DNA from: Bacillus shivajii
Lineage (GTDB): Bacteria; Bacillota; Bacilli; Bacillales; Salisediminibacteriaceae
DNA: 64,000 nt
Assembly (NCBI RefSeq): GCF_020519665.1
Contig: NZ_CP084703.1
Location: 930,001 to 994,000, forward strand
Direction: 5' to 3'
Positions 1-8,601 of this stretch are shown here, one piece after another. The translations under genes and the position numbers were made by a program. The notes under the pieces were generated by a model. That model had not been told where the DNA came from and did no database searches. It was given only the letters and a program-made list of their open reading frames with translations. Position 1 is the first letter of the stretch. Each line of letters begins with the position of its first letter.

Positions 1-312
1 TTAGTGAGAAAACGCCCCAATCCATTAGCGCTTTACGTATTTACTGAAAGCAAAGAAAATGAGCAATTGATCCTTGAACACCTCTCGTTTGGCGGAGGAT
101 GCGTAAATGATACATTAATGCATTTAGCGACCCCTTATATGCCATTTGGTGGTGTAGGTGAAAGTGGAATGGGGGCTTACCACGGAAAGCATAGCTTTGA
201 TACGTTCACACACGAAAAAAGTGTTTTAAGACAAACGACAAAATTTGATCTTCCATTAAGGTATAGTAAATCAAAAGCTACATTAAACACATTACGAAAA
301 ATGTGGGAGTAA
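1..312 (+). CDS. Aldehyde dehydrogenase, C-terminal fragment (cut by window start)
   Basis: Frame is open from base 1 and stops at 310-312, so only about the last 103 residues are present. The tail carries the family signature [11 protein letters not shown] followed by [17 protein letters not shown], which is typical of class 3 (fatty/aromatic) aldehyde dehydrogenases such as B. subtilis YwdH. These enzymes oxidise aldehydes to carboxylates with NAD(P). The Rossmann domain and catalytic Cys/Glu lie upstream of the window, so activity cannot be judged. A GTG at 4-6 is internal, not a start. No clear U-tailed terminator follows. Confidence 0.9.
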   Translation, partial: LVRKRPNPLALYVFTESKENEQLILEHLSFGGGCVNDTLMHLATPYMPFGGVGESGMGAYHGKHSFDTFTHEKSVLRQTTKFDLPLRYSKSKATLNTLRKMWE

Positions 313-638
313 TAATAAAAGGGCTGGAGGTGCGAAAGCATGCTTCGGTCTTTTTTATTGTTGTGAAAGCATGGTTTGGAATTTTATACGAGTTTATAGT
401 TGTGAGTAATTACGTGTGTGGAGCATGGAGTAGGCGAGCAATCGTTGGAGGTTGTCTGACCTCTTTGTTATATGCTTTTACTTTGTTTTGTTCTTCATTT
501 GAGTCCTACAAAATTGAGTCTGACTCAGCTGACCCGGACTCAATCATGGCGGACTCAATTCATGAATAAACAGAAAGAATAGTGAATATAAAGGCTCTCC
601 AAATGTATGAAAATACAAATTGGATTCGAAATAAACAA
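313..638. other. Intergenic gap, no gene recognised
   Basis: About 325 bp between the aldehyde dehydrogenase and a terminator of the phnA remnant. An open frame at 303-569 has no ribosome binding site and overlaps the end of the upstream gene, so it is not called. Bases 500-560 hold a short degenerate repeat of about 15 bp built on GGACTCAAT and its inverse GAGTC. Nothing else stands out. Confidence 0.6.
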
Positions 639-667
639 AAACCGCAAAACGATGAAAGTTTTACGGT
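639..667 (-). terminator. Rho-independent terminator of the phnA remnant
   Basis: Read on the minus strand, ACCGTAAAAC pairs with GTTTTGCGGT around a 7-nt loop and is followed by TTTTTG. It lies just beyond the ancestral stop of the decayed phnA gene. Confidence 0.6.
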
Positions 668-698
668 CTAATCATAATCAACTTTTCAAAGGATTAAT

Positions 699-1054
699 TT
701 ATGTTTTTTTAACAAACTCAGACTTTCATTTCATTGCGCCAAATCGATCAATTTTGCAATCGATATCGTGATCACCATCAACTAAACGAATATTTTTCAC
801 TTTCGTACCTACTTTCACAGCTGAGGAACTACCTTTTACTTTAAGATCTTTGATGACAGTAACCGTATCGCCATCGTTTAAGATATTCCGTTTGTATAAT
901 TGATAACTTTTTCCTCTTCATTGTTTTCTGTTTCAGATTGTAACGTCCACTCATGCCCACACTCGGGACAAACAAAAAGCGCCCCATCTTCGTAAGTATA
1001 TTCAGAGTTACACTTTCGACAATTTGGTAATTCAGTTAATGTTATTTCCTCCAA
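699..1054 (-). pseudogene. phnA: Decayed phnA/yjdM zinc-ribbon gene
   Basis: On the minus strand the first half encodes a zinc ribbon (CRKCNSEYTYEDG...CPECGHEW) and the second half [16 protein letters not shown]...[23 protein letters not shown], together the PhnA/YjdM family protein of about 110 residues. The halves lie in different frames: one A is missing near 885-890, where NGNIL would be expected, so the first frame stops there. A second lesion is a TGA at 726-728 replacing the Leu codon before the conserved KSEFVKK tail, which can still be read to a stop at 699-701. No good ATG remains; TTG at 1054 or a former ATG (now ATA) are possible starts. The family's role is unclear despite its historical phosphonate name. 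Two independent lesions make sequencing error less likely. Confidence 0.8.
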
Positions 1055-1176
1055 TGGTTATTCAGTTTGGACCTCATTTGAAATTGACCCCATTATACAA
1101 AGTTTGTTTTATAGGTAGAAAAGTGTACTTATGGTACAGTTTGTAGATTCGTAGGTATAATGATGATTTCTTTAAC

Positions 1177-1648
1177 TATTGAATCAATTTCATAACTCAA
1201 AATAAGATGCTAAATTCCGAATGATAAGCGTGAACTTCACTTCAGACGGACGCTTTCCCGAGGGCTTGTCTTCAGCTAACTTAGGCTCGACAACTTTTCG
1301 CCTAAGTGGATGTTCAGCTCGTTGCTCCTGCGCCACTACGCTTGCTCGTCGCATGTAAAGAGTGCTCCTGCGGTTACTCGTCGCAGATAAACAGTGTTCC
1401 TGCGATTACTCGTCACAGATAAACAGTGCTCCTGCGCCACTACGCTTGCTCGTCGCAGGTAAAGAGTGCTCCTGCGGTTACTCGTCGCAGCTCGAAGCAG
1501 TTCGAAGAAGTATTGCTCGTCGCTGATCCTCTGGGAGTCGCCGTCTTTAGTTTCGTTCACTTCCAAATAAAACGTACATTTAATGAAAAATTTATAACAT
1601 TATTCGTTTAATTGCACAAAAAAACAGAATTATGAAATTGATTTTATT
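1177..1648 (+). repeat. Dispersed MITE-like element, family A copy 1
   Basis: Begins with TATTGAATCAATTTCATAA and ends with a degraded inverted copy (TTATGAAATTGATT). Inside are an AT-rich arm, a hairpin CTTAGGC/GCCTAAG, several GC-rich units reading GCTCCTGCGGTTACTCGTCG, and a tail with AAAACGTACATTTAATG. The same order recurs at 23596-23867, 30958-31382 and 45692-46077. No coding capacity is credible; open frames through it only reflect the repeated units. The internal orientation used here places the GACGGACGCTTTCCCGAGGG arm first. Confidence 0.75.
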
Positions 1649-1952
1649 AGCAAAATATTGGCAAGTTCTCAGTCACTCGAAATAAGATAGCTTAGATTGT
1701 TCTTCGTTAAATGAGTGTAAGTTCGTTCTTCATTCATCGAAATTTCTTGAGATTAAATATATCTATCCTTTTGTACGGGAAGTTCGTTAACTGTTTTTAC
1801 ATATAGGTTGACAATCGGTAGTGTAATCCGTTTAACTGATAGTAGAAAGATAGATAAATAAAGTGTCAGCTTTAAAAATATCTCTGTTAATTTTCATTGT
1901 TGATTTCCAAAAATCACGAGACGCCTGCGACGACCATCAGCTTCACGAACTT

Positions 1953-2074
1953 CCACAAGGATGTGGTGACTTCGACGTTCCCACAGGACGTGGGGGTTTT
2001 AGTCGAAGTTCTATTGTATCTAGTTGTCTCGACGGAAAGGACGTCCTAATGCCGGGCATGCCACAGGACGTGGC
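1953..2074 (+). other. Cluster of three AGGA-loop hairpins
   Basis: Three short perfect hairpins: CCACA-AGGA-TGTGG (1953-1966), CCCAC-AGGAC-GTGGG (1980-1994) and GCCAC-AGGAC-GTGGC (2060-2074); the last sits inside a larger CCGGGC/GCCCGG stem. Stems differ while the loop is conserved. This matches the known form of CsrA-type binding hairpins (GGA in the loop, ACA pairing with UGU). Function is inferred only; sense strand is that of bioB. Confidence 0.5.
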
Positions 2075-2165
2075 GTTTTGCCCGGTGGACGGATACGGCT
2101 TCAAAGCATAGCTTGTAGAGGAAGAGGCAAGAAACTCCCCGATTAGCTGAAGCCTTGCCCGCGGC

Positions 2166-2299
2166 AAAGAAGACACCATGAAAGCAAACAAAGTGAAGCT
2201 TGAATGGATGTCGCACTTGTGCCCAGAGGTGCAAAGAAGACACCATGAAAGCAAACAAAGTGAAGCTTGAATGGATGTCGCACTTGTGCCCAGAGGTGC
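2166..2299 (+). repeat. 67-bp tandem duplication
   Basis: The segment starting AAAGAAGACACCATGAAAGC occurs at 2166 and again at 2233 with essentially no differences, indicating a recent duplication inside the family B element. The single-copy counterpart is at about 13492-13553. Confidence 0.85.
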
Positions 2300-2367
2300 A
2301 AGCGAGTGTATTTTTGTAAAATCGACACTAGTCTTTAACAAAGCTTTAAAAATAAGGAGGAAAGCTT

Positions 2368-3375
2368 ATGCTCAATCATGCCAGTATGAAATCACCTTTA
2401 CAATGGGAACATTATGCGGATAAAGCCTTAAAAGGTGAACAGTTAACTAGAGAAGAAAGCTATGAAATATTAGGTGCTTCAGATGAAGAAATCTTACCTC
2501 TTCTACATAGTGCGTATCGCGTGCGAAGACATTACTATGGTAATAAAGTTAAGCTGAATATGATCATTAATGCAAAAAGCGGTCTTTGTCCAGAAGATTG
2601 CGGGTATTGTTCACAATCAATTGTTTCAGAAGCACCGATTGAAAAATTTACTTTTTTAGATAAAGAAACGTTGTTAGCGGGGGCAAGAGAAGCTCGAGAT
2701 AGAAAAGCGGGAACGTATTGTATTGTTGCAAGTGGACGAGGCCCATCAGATAAAGAAGTTGATCAAGTGGTGGAAGCTGTTAAAGAAATTAAAAATGATA
2801 TGCCTTTAAAGATTTGTGCCTGTTTAGGGATTCTCTCTCATGATAAAGCAGAACGTTTAAAGGAAGCAGGGGTCGACCGTTATAACCATAACTTAAATAC
2901 GAGTGCGAGGCATCATGAAAACATTACGACTACGCATACATATGATGATCGAGTCGCAACAGTGAAAAATGCCAAAAGTACCGGCATCTCCCCATGTTCT
3001 GGAGTGATTGCTGGAATGGGCGAAAGTTATGATGATCTTTATGATATGGCTGTAGAATTACAAGAGCTTGATGCTGACTCTATTCCAGTAAATTTTTTAA
3101 ACCCAATTGAAGGGACACCGTTACAAGGAATGAATGAATTAAATCCTCGTTACTGTTTGAAAGTACTAGCCTTTTTCCGTTTTATGAATCCAACAAAAGA
3201 GATCCGTATTTCAGGAGGGCGTGAGGTAAATCTCGGCTCGTTACAAGTCATGGGACTATATGCTGCAAATTCTATCTTTGTAGGTGATTATTTAACGACA
3301 GAAGGACAAACGGCTACAATAGATCATAAAATGATTGAAGATTTAGGGTTTGAAATAGAAGAATGTGCATTGTAA
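2368..3375 (+). CDS. bioB: Biotin synthase BioB
   Basis: 335 residues, usual length for Firmicute BioB. It inserts sulfur into dethiobiotin to make biotin, using S-adenosylmethionine radical chemistry in the cytosol. Radical-SAM cluster cysteines are C74, C78 and C81 (GLCPEDCGYCSQS). The sacrificial [2Fe-2S] cluster ligands fit C118, C150 and C210 by spacing to the E. coli enzyme, with the Arg in IRISGGREV. ATG follows AAGGAGGAAAGCTT, a strong site. The gene stands alone: no other bio genes adjoin it, so the cell must either hold them elsewhere or import dethiobiotin. A repeat element ends right in front of the ribosome binding site and no BirA operator was found nearby. Confidence 0.97.
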   Translation: MLNHASMKSPLQWEHYADKALKGEQLTREESYEILGASDEEILPLLHSAYRVRRHYYGNKVKLNMIINAKSGLCPEDCGYCSQSIVSEAPIEKFTFLDKETLLAGAREARDRKAGTYCIVASGRGPSDKEVDQVVEAVKEIKNDMPLKICACLGILSHDKAERLKEAGVDRYNHNLNTSARHHENITTTHTYDDRVATVKNAKSTGISPCSGVIAGMGESYDDLYDMAVELQELDADSIPVNFLNPIEGTPLQGMNELNPRYCLKVLAFFRFMNPTKEIRISGGREVNLGSLQVMGLYAANSIFVGDYLTTEGQTATIDHKMIEDLGFEIEECAL

Positions 3376-3410
3376 AAAGTAGAGACTAAAGGAAATGATA
3401 CTTATCAAAA

Positions 3411-3445
3411 TAGAAGCACCTGCTTATGAAAGGCAGGTGCTTCTA
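3411..3445. terminator. Convergent-gene hairpin between bioB and eis-like gene
   Basis: TAGAAGCACCTGC and GCAGGTGCTTCTA form a perfect 13-bp stem with a 9-nt loop. The T-run is short on both strands (ATTTTG on the minus strand), but position between convergent genes supports a shared terminator. Confidence 0.7.
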
Positions 3446-3469
3446 CGATTATATCGAGGTTATCGTGTT

Positions 3470-4654
3470 TTAAAAGAAATCATAAATAAACGCTGGTTGG
3501 TATGGAATAGACCCTATTAACCTATTAAGCTCATGTTCTTCGCCTTCAATGAGACCTTCTCTTATTAACATATCTGGACGTTGTGAGCCAAAGAGAAGGG
3601 CGGATAAGGTCTGAATGGATAACCTGCAGCCACGCTTCGGTTCATGCGTACAAGAACCTTCTTTTTTAAACGGGAAAAATTGAATGTTACTTTCTTTTGG
3701 CCCGATGACAAACGTCCCATGATTCCACTCACAAAATTCATCAGTAACATGGAAAATCAACGGTTTCTCATCATCTGTCTGCTTAAACGGTACATACGAT
3801 AAGAACGACTTCACATCAACGATACGAGCCATAAAATAAGAAGTTACTTCACGACTAACCTTTGGATCATCTAACAAAAACGGCATGCCATCATGGGGCG
3901 TTGTTTTTAAAACGACAGATTTAATCATTGAATCATGATTTGCAATAAACGTCCAAAGTCCATCACGTGACTCAGGGGTTAACGAAATAAGTTCCTTAAT
4001 CGTCATTTTTTCTTCTTTTACTTCATAAATCATATACCCTTTAGCTTCACTGTCACCATTATAATAAACGGCAACGTTTCCTTTTTTACGTTTAAAAACA
4101 GAGCGCTTCCACCAATCCTCATGACGATCAATCGTTCCGTTATAGAGTTTTGCCCATGCATCGTACACGGGTTGCAAGACGTCGATTGACGGTTTTATCC
4201 GGCGAACATAGCCGTTTGTTTCCTTTCTTTTCGGTAACTGTTCACGTGTTAACGTAATCGTTTGTGTATCAGCGAAAAGTTCCCATCCATATTTACGATA
4301 AAAGGGGATAGAAAACGGAAATAAAAATGAAACAATTTGCCCTTTTTCTTTCATCTCTTGCAAAGAATGAGCGAGTAAGTTTTTCACAAGACCACTACGT
4401 CGTTGCTCAGGCCAAGTGGCTACACCAGATACGCCGCCCATCGCAATACTTTGACCGTGATAAAACACATTGAAAGGAATCGTCGTTGCTTTCGATAAAA
4501 TTTCCCCATTTTCCTCTGCAACCCAAGTGTTCTCTGGATATACCCATTCACGTCTTTCCTCTCGTTCTTCATCTGATAATGCATATTGAAACGCATAGGA
4601 AGACATGTCAAAGCTCAAATCAATTTCTTCTTGTTTTAATTTTCTGTAGTTCAA
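3470..4654 (-). CDS. Eis-family GNAT N-acetyltransferase
   Basis: 394 residues with the Eis layout: N-terminal GNAT fold with acetyl-CoA loop (GVATWPEQRRSGLVKNLL, about residues 77-95), a second GNAT-like region, then a C-terminal SCP2-like domain (about 290-394). The chain ends in Phe, as in Mycobacterium Eis, where the terminal carboxylate takes part in catalysis. Family members acetylate amines on aminoglycosides, polyamines or lysines; the substrate here is unknown. Its start overlaps the photolyase stop by 4 bp (ATGA), so the two are translationally coupled and form one operon. Start chosen because of this coupling. Confidence 0.85.
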   Translation of the reverse strand: MNYRKLKQEEIDLSFDMSSYAFQYALSDEEREERREWVYPENTWVAEENGEILSKATTIPFNVFYHGQSIAMGGVSGVATWPEQRRSGLVKNLLAHSLQEMKEKGQIVSFLFPFSIPFYRKYGWELFADTQTITLTREQLPKRKETNGYVRRIKPSIDVLQPVYDAWAKLYNGTIDRHEDWWKRSVFKRKKGNVAVYYNGDSEAKGYMIYEVKEEKMTIKELISLTPESRDGLWTFIANHDSMIKSVVLKTTPHDGMPFLLDDPKVSREVTSYFMARIVDVKSFLSYVPFKQTDDEKPLIFHVTDEFCEWNHGTFVIGPKESNIQFFPFKKEGSCTHEPKRGCRLSIQTLSALLFGSQRPDMLIREGLIEGEEHELNRLIGSIPYQPAFIYDFF

Positions 4655-6087
4655 TTCTCCTCATCTCCCTTAAAAAGTTGAATCGCTCTTTTTCGTTGGA
4701 TACGATGATCGACGGTAGGAGCGGGATAATCTACTCCGATCATGCATCCAGCTTCTTTTTGGAAATCTTCAGTCATTTTGTGAGGTTCATGTATGTATTT
4801 TTCAGGTACATGTTTTAACTCAGGAACGAACGCTTTAATGAAGCGCCCATTTGGGTCAAAACGTACAGACTGTTTAACAGGGTGAAAAACTCTAAAGTAA
4901 GGAACTGCGTCTGTTCCAACGGATGCCGCCCATTGCCATCCGCCAATATTCGATGATGCATCATAATCAATTAGTTTTTCTTGAAAATAACGTTCCCCAA
5001 GTCGCCAGTCGATCAAGTAATCTTTCGTTAAAAAGGAGGCGGTCACCATTCGCAAACGGTTATGCATCCACCCTGTTTGATTTAGCTGACGCATGCCAGC
5101 ATCGACTAGAGGGAAACCCGTTTTACCTTCTTTCCAAAGAGAGAAGAAATCGAGGTTACGATTCCACGGTATCGTACGGTATTTTTCATTTAATTCTACA
5201 TCTTTTGCTTCAGGTTGAAAATAGTGAATCATATAATAAAAGTCTCGCCACGCTAGTTCTTTCAAAAATGATTCCGCACCAGCTCCTGCTTCATCAAGTC
5301 GGTTCATAACGGTATGGTAAATCGATCGCACAGACAGGTTCCCCGTTTTGATATACGGAGATAGTCGGCTTGAACCGTCCTTATATGGTGTATCACGATC
5401 ATCACGATATGTAATTAAACGTTCTTCAACGAATTGCTTATGCCTCTCTTGAGCACTTTCTTCACCTATCCCTTCCCAAGTGAATGTACTTTTCGTCAGG
5501 ATATGATGGAAGAAAAAGTGCTCACCTTCTCGATCAATCGGATCGCTTTCCAAATGATAAAGCTTTAGTTCATGGAAATTGCTCGATAAAGGAAGGGGGA
5601 CATGCTTTGTTGACCACGTGCGGAAATAAGGCGTGAACACTTTATAATAACTGCCATCTTTTTTTAACACGTCTTTAGGTTCATGAATATGTGTCCCGTT
5701 GAAGTCATACGTATCAATTCCTTTATTATGAAACCAACGTGTAGCTACATCATCTCGTTTTTTCCCTTCACCGGCTATATCGCGATTATAAAAGACCCCT
5801 TTCAAATTTGGTTGAGCGTGAACAAGTTTATTCAAAGCTTCCTCGAGCTCTCCGTAGATGATATGAAGGTGAAGTCCTCGTTTTTCACATTGTTTATAAA
5901 AGTGATGTAACGTTTGAAAAAAATAGTCATGATGAAGGTCAATGTGATCTGTAAAACCAGGGTCTAAATGATAGATCAACATCAGCTTTCCATCTAGTTC
6001 TTTCGCTGCTTTTAATCCGTAAAAAAGAGCAGGTTGGTCATAAAAACGAAAATCTGTCCGAAACCAGACAGCGAATGTATTGGTCAT
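4651..6087 (-). CDS. phrB: Deoxyribodipyrimidine photolyase
   Basis: About 478 residues from the ATG at 6087, preferred over the GTG/ATG at 6096/6093 because AAAGGTGA lies about 8 nt before it. N-terminal antenna-cofactor domain (AVWFRTDFRFYDQPAL) and C-terminal FAD domain with GKTGFPLVDAGMRQLNQTGW, RMVTASFLTKDYLIDWR and the core NIGGWQWAASVGTDAVPYFR. It repairs UV-induced cyclobutane pyrimidine dimers using light. The FAD-domain motifs and the WQW electron-transfer/binding region are intact. Next to a YbgA-domain gene, an arrangement also found in E. coli (ybgA-phr), which supports the call. Confidence 0.95.
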   Translation of the reverse strand: MTNTFAVWFRTDFRFYDQPALFYGLKAAKELDGKLMLIYHLDPGFTDHIDLHHDYFFQTLHHFYKQCEKRGLHLHIIYGELEEALNKLVHAQPNLKGVFYNRDIAGEGKKRDDVATRWFHNKGIDTYDFNGTHIHEPKDVLKKDGSYYKVFTPYFRTWSTKHVPLPLSSNFHELKLYHLESDPIDREGEHFFFHHILTKSTFTWEGIGEESAQERHKQFVEERLITYRDDRDTPYKDGSSRLSPYIKTGNLSVRSIYHTVMNRLDEAGAGAESFLKELAWRDFYYMIHYFQPEAKDVELNEKYRTIPWNRNLDFFSLWKEGKTGFPLVDAGMRQLNQTGWMHNRLRMVTASFLTKDYLIDWRLGERYFQEKLIDYDASSNIGGWQWAASVGTDAVPYFRVFHPVKQSVRFDPNGRFIKAFVPELKHVPEKYIHEPHKMTEDFQKEAGCMIGVDYPAPTVDHRIQRKRAIQLFKGDEEN

Positions 6088-6134
6088 TGCCATCACCTTT
6101 TCTAGTCTAATCGTCTGTTAAAACTGAACCGAAG

Positions 6135-7112
6135 CTACGTATAGCTTCTACCTTTACCTGAGTCAGTAATTTCGACTAATTCTTCAGGGTAAGGAGTAAA
6201 GAACGTTTGAGTTTGTAAATATGGGTGTTGGAACCGACTAACCCACGCACGTAAAACCCCCACTGGGCTACTTAGTGGCACTTTATTCTCTCTATATTGC
6301 TCAATGAGGTTTAAGAAATATGATTTTTCTTCATGTGTCAGCTTCTTTGAAAAATATCCCATTATATGGTGCAGGACATTAATATTTTTCGCACATGTAG
6401 GAGGGTGACTTAAAAGTTCATATAATACTTTTTCATAGTTATGCAAAGTGTGTTCGATCGGCTCTTTGTTGTGATTTGCGGTAATTCTTCCGAGTTCTTT
6501 TAACTTCAATTGGTGAAAAGCCATAAACAAATATTTATTATGACTATGAAATTGTAATAAATCTTGATACGAAAGGCTTTTCTTAATTTTTCTAAACGTC
6601 GCAAGGATAAAGATTTTTGTGAAAAAATGTTCTCGGATCGTAAAGTTTTTTAGCCTTCCTTCATCTTCGATCGCTAAGTGTGAAAACTTCTTTAATACCT
6701 CTTTTCCAAATAGACCAGCGCTTTTGTCGATTGTCGGTGATTTATCGAGCCCACTCATAACTTTAGCGTCAGAAATAGCACAGCTTGGAGAACGAGTTTT
6801 TAATATAAATCCATCTATCTCTTCTAGTGAATGTAAATATTCTTGTGAAAACGTGGTCATCTCTTCAGTCAAGTCTTTTTTCGTTGCTGGTTGCATTAAT
6901 CGATTTTCTTTGTTTTTTGCAACAATTCGAATCGGATCTCTAGGTGTTCCAAGACCTATTTCTTCTTCAGGACAAACAGGAATAAACTGAACGAAGGGAG
7001 CTAATTTGTCAACGGATCGATCATGAAGGGCGTCTCCATTATATCTACACGCGTCAAATCCTAAACATTTACTAACTACGACCGTTGGCTTTTCAAACGA
7101 TTTTATCAACAT
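6135..7112 (-). CDS. DUF523-DUF1722 (YbgA-type) protein
   Basis: 325 residues. Residues 10-150 match DUF523, with cysteines in SKCLGFDACRYNG, PVCPEEEIGLGTPRDPIR and TRSPSCAI; in the related TudS desulfurases three such cysteines hold a [4Fe-4S] cluster that removes sulfur from thiouracil. Residues about 195-310 are the DUF1722/YbgA domain (FRKIKKSLSYQDLLQFHSHNKYLFMA). Such fusions often neighbour photolyase genes, as here, 48 bp downstream. A link with RNA/DNA base damage by light is plausible but unproven. Start ATG at 7112 follows AGAGGTG. Likely first gene of the ybgA-phrB-eis operon. Confidence 0.85.
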   Translation of the reverse strand: MLIKSFEKPTVVVSKCLGFDACRYNGDALHDRSVDKLAPFVQFIPVCPEEEIGLGTPRDPIRIVAKNKENRLMQPATKKDLTEEMTTFSQEYLHSLEEIDGFILKTRSPSCAISDAKVMSGLDKSPTIDKSAGLFGKEVLKKFSHLAIEDEGRLKNFTIREHFFTKIFILATFRKIKKSLSYQDLLQFHSHNKYLFMAFHQLKLKELGRITANHNKEPIEHTLHNYEKVLYELLSHPPTCAKNINVLHHIMGYFSKKLTHEEKSYFLNLIEQYRENKVPLSSPVGVLRAWVSRFQHPYLQTQTFFTPYPEELVEITDSGKGRSYT

Positions 7113-7204
7113 TAAACACCTCTAGTAAAAAATGAATTCGTTATGTTCAATCATTATATAATCTATGTATACATTTTGTATAATATTAAGCATCCGGTAA
7201 AGGT

Positions 7205-7219
7205 TCATTATCATCATGA
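7205..7219 (+). promoter_or_regulatory. Possible Fur box upstream of the N-oxygenase gene
   Basis: TCATTATCATCATGA matches the Bacillus 7-1-7 Fur box TGATAAT-N-ATTATCA at 10 of 14 positions and lies about 80 bp before the start of a siderophore-type gene. It is in the divergent region, so it could serve either gene. Weak evidence without a search. Confidence 0.35.
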
Positions 7220-7296
7220 TGTTTTATTTTTCCAAAGAACGTAAAAACTAATCAATAATAGACGTATTTTCGTGAAAAGTAGAGTGAGGGTGAAAA

Positions 7297-8601
7297 ATGG
7301 GAAAAAACGAAATAATGTATGATGTCATAGGTATAGGGATCGGACCTTTTAACTTAGGAATGGCAGCGTTATTAGAAGATGAAGATAAGGTCAATGCGAT
7401 GTTTTTTGATGAAACTCCGGTATTTAATTGGCACCCAGGTATGCTTATCGAAGGAGCAGATTTACAAGTTCCTTTTTTAGCGGACTTTGTGACTTTTGCA
7501 GATCCGACGAGTCGGTTCAGTTTTCTTAACTACTTACATGAGCAAAACAGGCTTTATCAATTTTACTTCTTTAATCGGTTTGATATTCCTCGTCGGGAGT
7601 ACAATGATTACGCGCAATGGGTCGCTTCACAGTTAACGAATTGTATGTTTAGTTCAAGAGTCGTTGATGTGATTGATCATGATACGTATTATGATGTGGT
7701 AGTTGAGGATCAAGAATCAGGGGAGAAGAGGACATATGCCACCAAGCACCTCGTTTTAGGTACAGGCAGTTCCCCACTTATACCGAAAGGGCTCAGAGGT
7801 TTTCCGAAAAAAGATGTCCTTCATACGAGCAATTATCAGTACGAGCAACCCGAGCTTGAAGAAGCGGAAGGCCTAATGGTTGTGGGCTCAGGGCAAAGTG
7901 CTGCTGAAGTTTTTCTAGATTTACTACAAAAACAAAATGGGAATGATCAGCATATTTATTGGGTGACAAGGTCAGCAGCATTCTTTCAACTAGAATCAGG
8001 AAAACTAGGTCAGGAAGTCTTTTCACCAGACTATATCGACTACTATCATTCTCTTCCTTATGATAAGCGAATGAATGAAATCCCTCACTTGCAACATTTA
8101 AGGCAAGGGGTAGAAGAAAAAACGCTTCATGAAATTTACGATTTACTTTACCATAAAACGGTCAATGGTTTTGATACAGGAGTTACGATTTTAACAAGTT
8201 CAGATGTGAAAAAAATTGAGCAGACAGGTAACAAGTATACCGTCACGTGTGAACAGTGGCAGCAAGAAAAAGAATACTCAATTGATGTTAATAAAGTGAT
8301 TTTAGCAACGGGCTATCGACCAAACATTCCAGACTGGTTTGAAAAGTTCAATGACAAAATCGAGTGGGAAGAAAACAAGCATTTTAAAGTAAAAAGAGAT
8401 TATCGCCTCAGCTTTAAAGAGCCAAGAGATCATCACTTTTTTACATTGACAAATATCGAGCACTCTCACGGAGCAAGCGCTACAAATCTGGGCCTTGCCG
8501 TTCAAAGGAATGTGACAATTATAAATAAAATTGCAGGACGAGAACTTTATCCAGAACAACGCAATACCGTTTTTCAAAACTTCGGAGCGCTGGAAGAATA
8601 G
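7297..8601 (+). CDS. L-lysine/L-ornithine N-monooxygenase (siderophore type)
   Basis: 434 residues of the SidA/IucD/PvdA family. FAD site GIGIGPFNLGMAALL (about 12-26), NADPH site VVGSGQSAAEVFLDLL (about 192-207), second Rossmann element LATGYRPNIPDW, and C-terminal GASATNLGLAVQRNVTIINKI. These enzymes hydroxylate the side-chain amine of lysine or ornithine, the first step to hydroxamate siderophores. No siderophore synthetase (IucA/IucC or NRPS) lies beside it, so the partner genes are elsewhere or the gene serves another N-hydroxylation. ATG follows GAGGGTG. The stop codon is directly followed by a 20-bp tandem array. Possible Fur control. Confidence 0.88.
   Translation: MGKNEIMYDVIGIGIGPFNLGMAALLEDEDKVNAMFFDETPVFNWHPGMLIEGADLQVPFLADFVTFADPTSRFSFLNYLHEQNRLYQFYFFNRFDIPRREYNDYAQWVASQLTNCMFSSRVVDVIDHDTYYDVVVEDQESGEKRTYATKHLVLGTGSSPLIPKGLRGFPKKDVLHTSNYQYEQPELEEAEGLMVVGSGQSAAEVFLDLLQKQNGNDQHIYWVTRSAAFFQLESGKLGQEVFSPDYIDYYHSLPYDKRMNEIPHLQHLRQGVEEKTLHEIYDLLYHKTVNGFDTGVTILTSSDVKKIEQTGNKYTVTCEQWQQEKEYSIDVNKVILATGYRPNIPDWFEKFNDKIEWEENKHFKVKRDYRLSFKEPRDHHFFTLTNIEHSHGASATNLGLAVQRNVTIINKIAGRELYPEQRNTVFQNFGALEE

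Larger units (their letters stand above)
1868..2354 (+). repeat. Dispersed element, family B copy 1, inserted at bioB
   Basis: Flanked by a 13-bp direct repeat AGCTTTAAAAATA (1868-1880 and 2342-2354), as expected for a target duplication. Element ends resemble each other inverted (TGTTAATTTTCATTGTTGATTT versus TTGTTAAAGACTAGTGTCGATTT). The interior contains three AGGA-loop hairpins, a GCGGCAAAGAAGACACCATG segment shared with 13500, and a 67-bp tandem duplication. The right flank ends directly before the bioB ribosome binding site. No transposase; presumably non-autonomous. Confidence 0.65.

Noticed and set aside
303-569. 88-residue open frame after the aldehyde dehydrogenase
   Set aside because: Overlaps the upstream gene end, no ribosome binding site, composition unlike coding sequence.
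1800-1850. BirA operator upstream of bioB
   Set aside because: TTGACAATCGG...CCGTTTAACT does not fit the TTGTTAAC-N15-GTTAACAA form; only the half-sites are vaguely similar.
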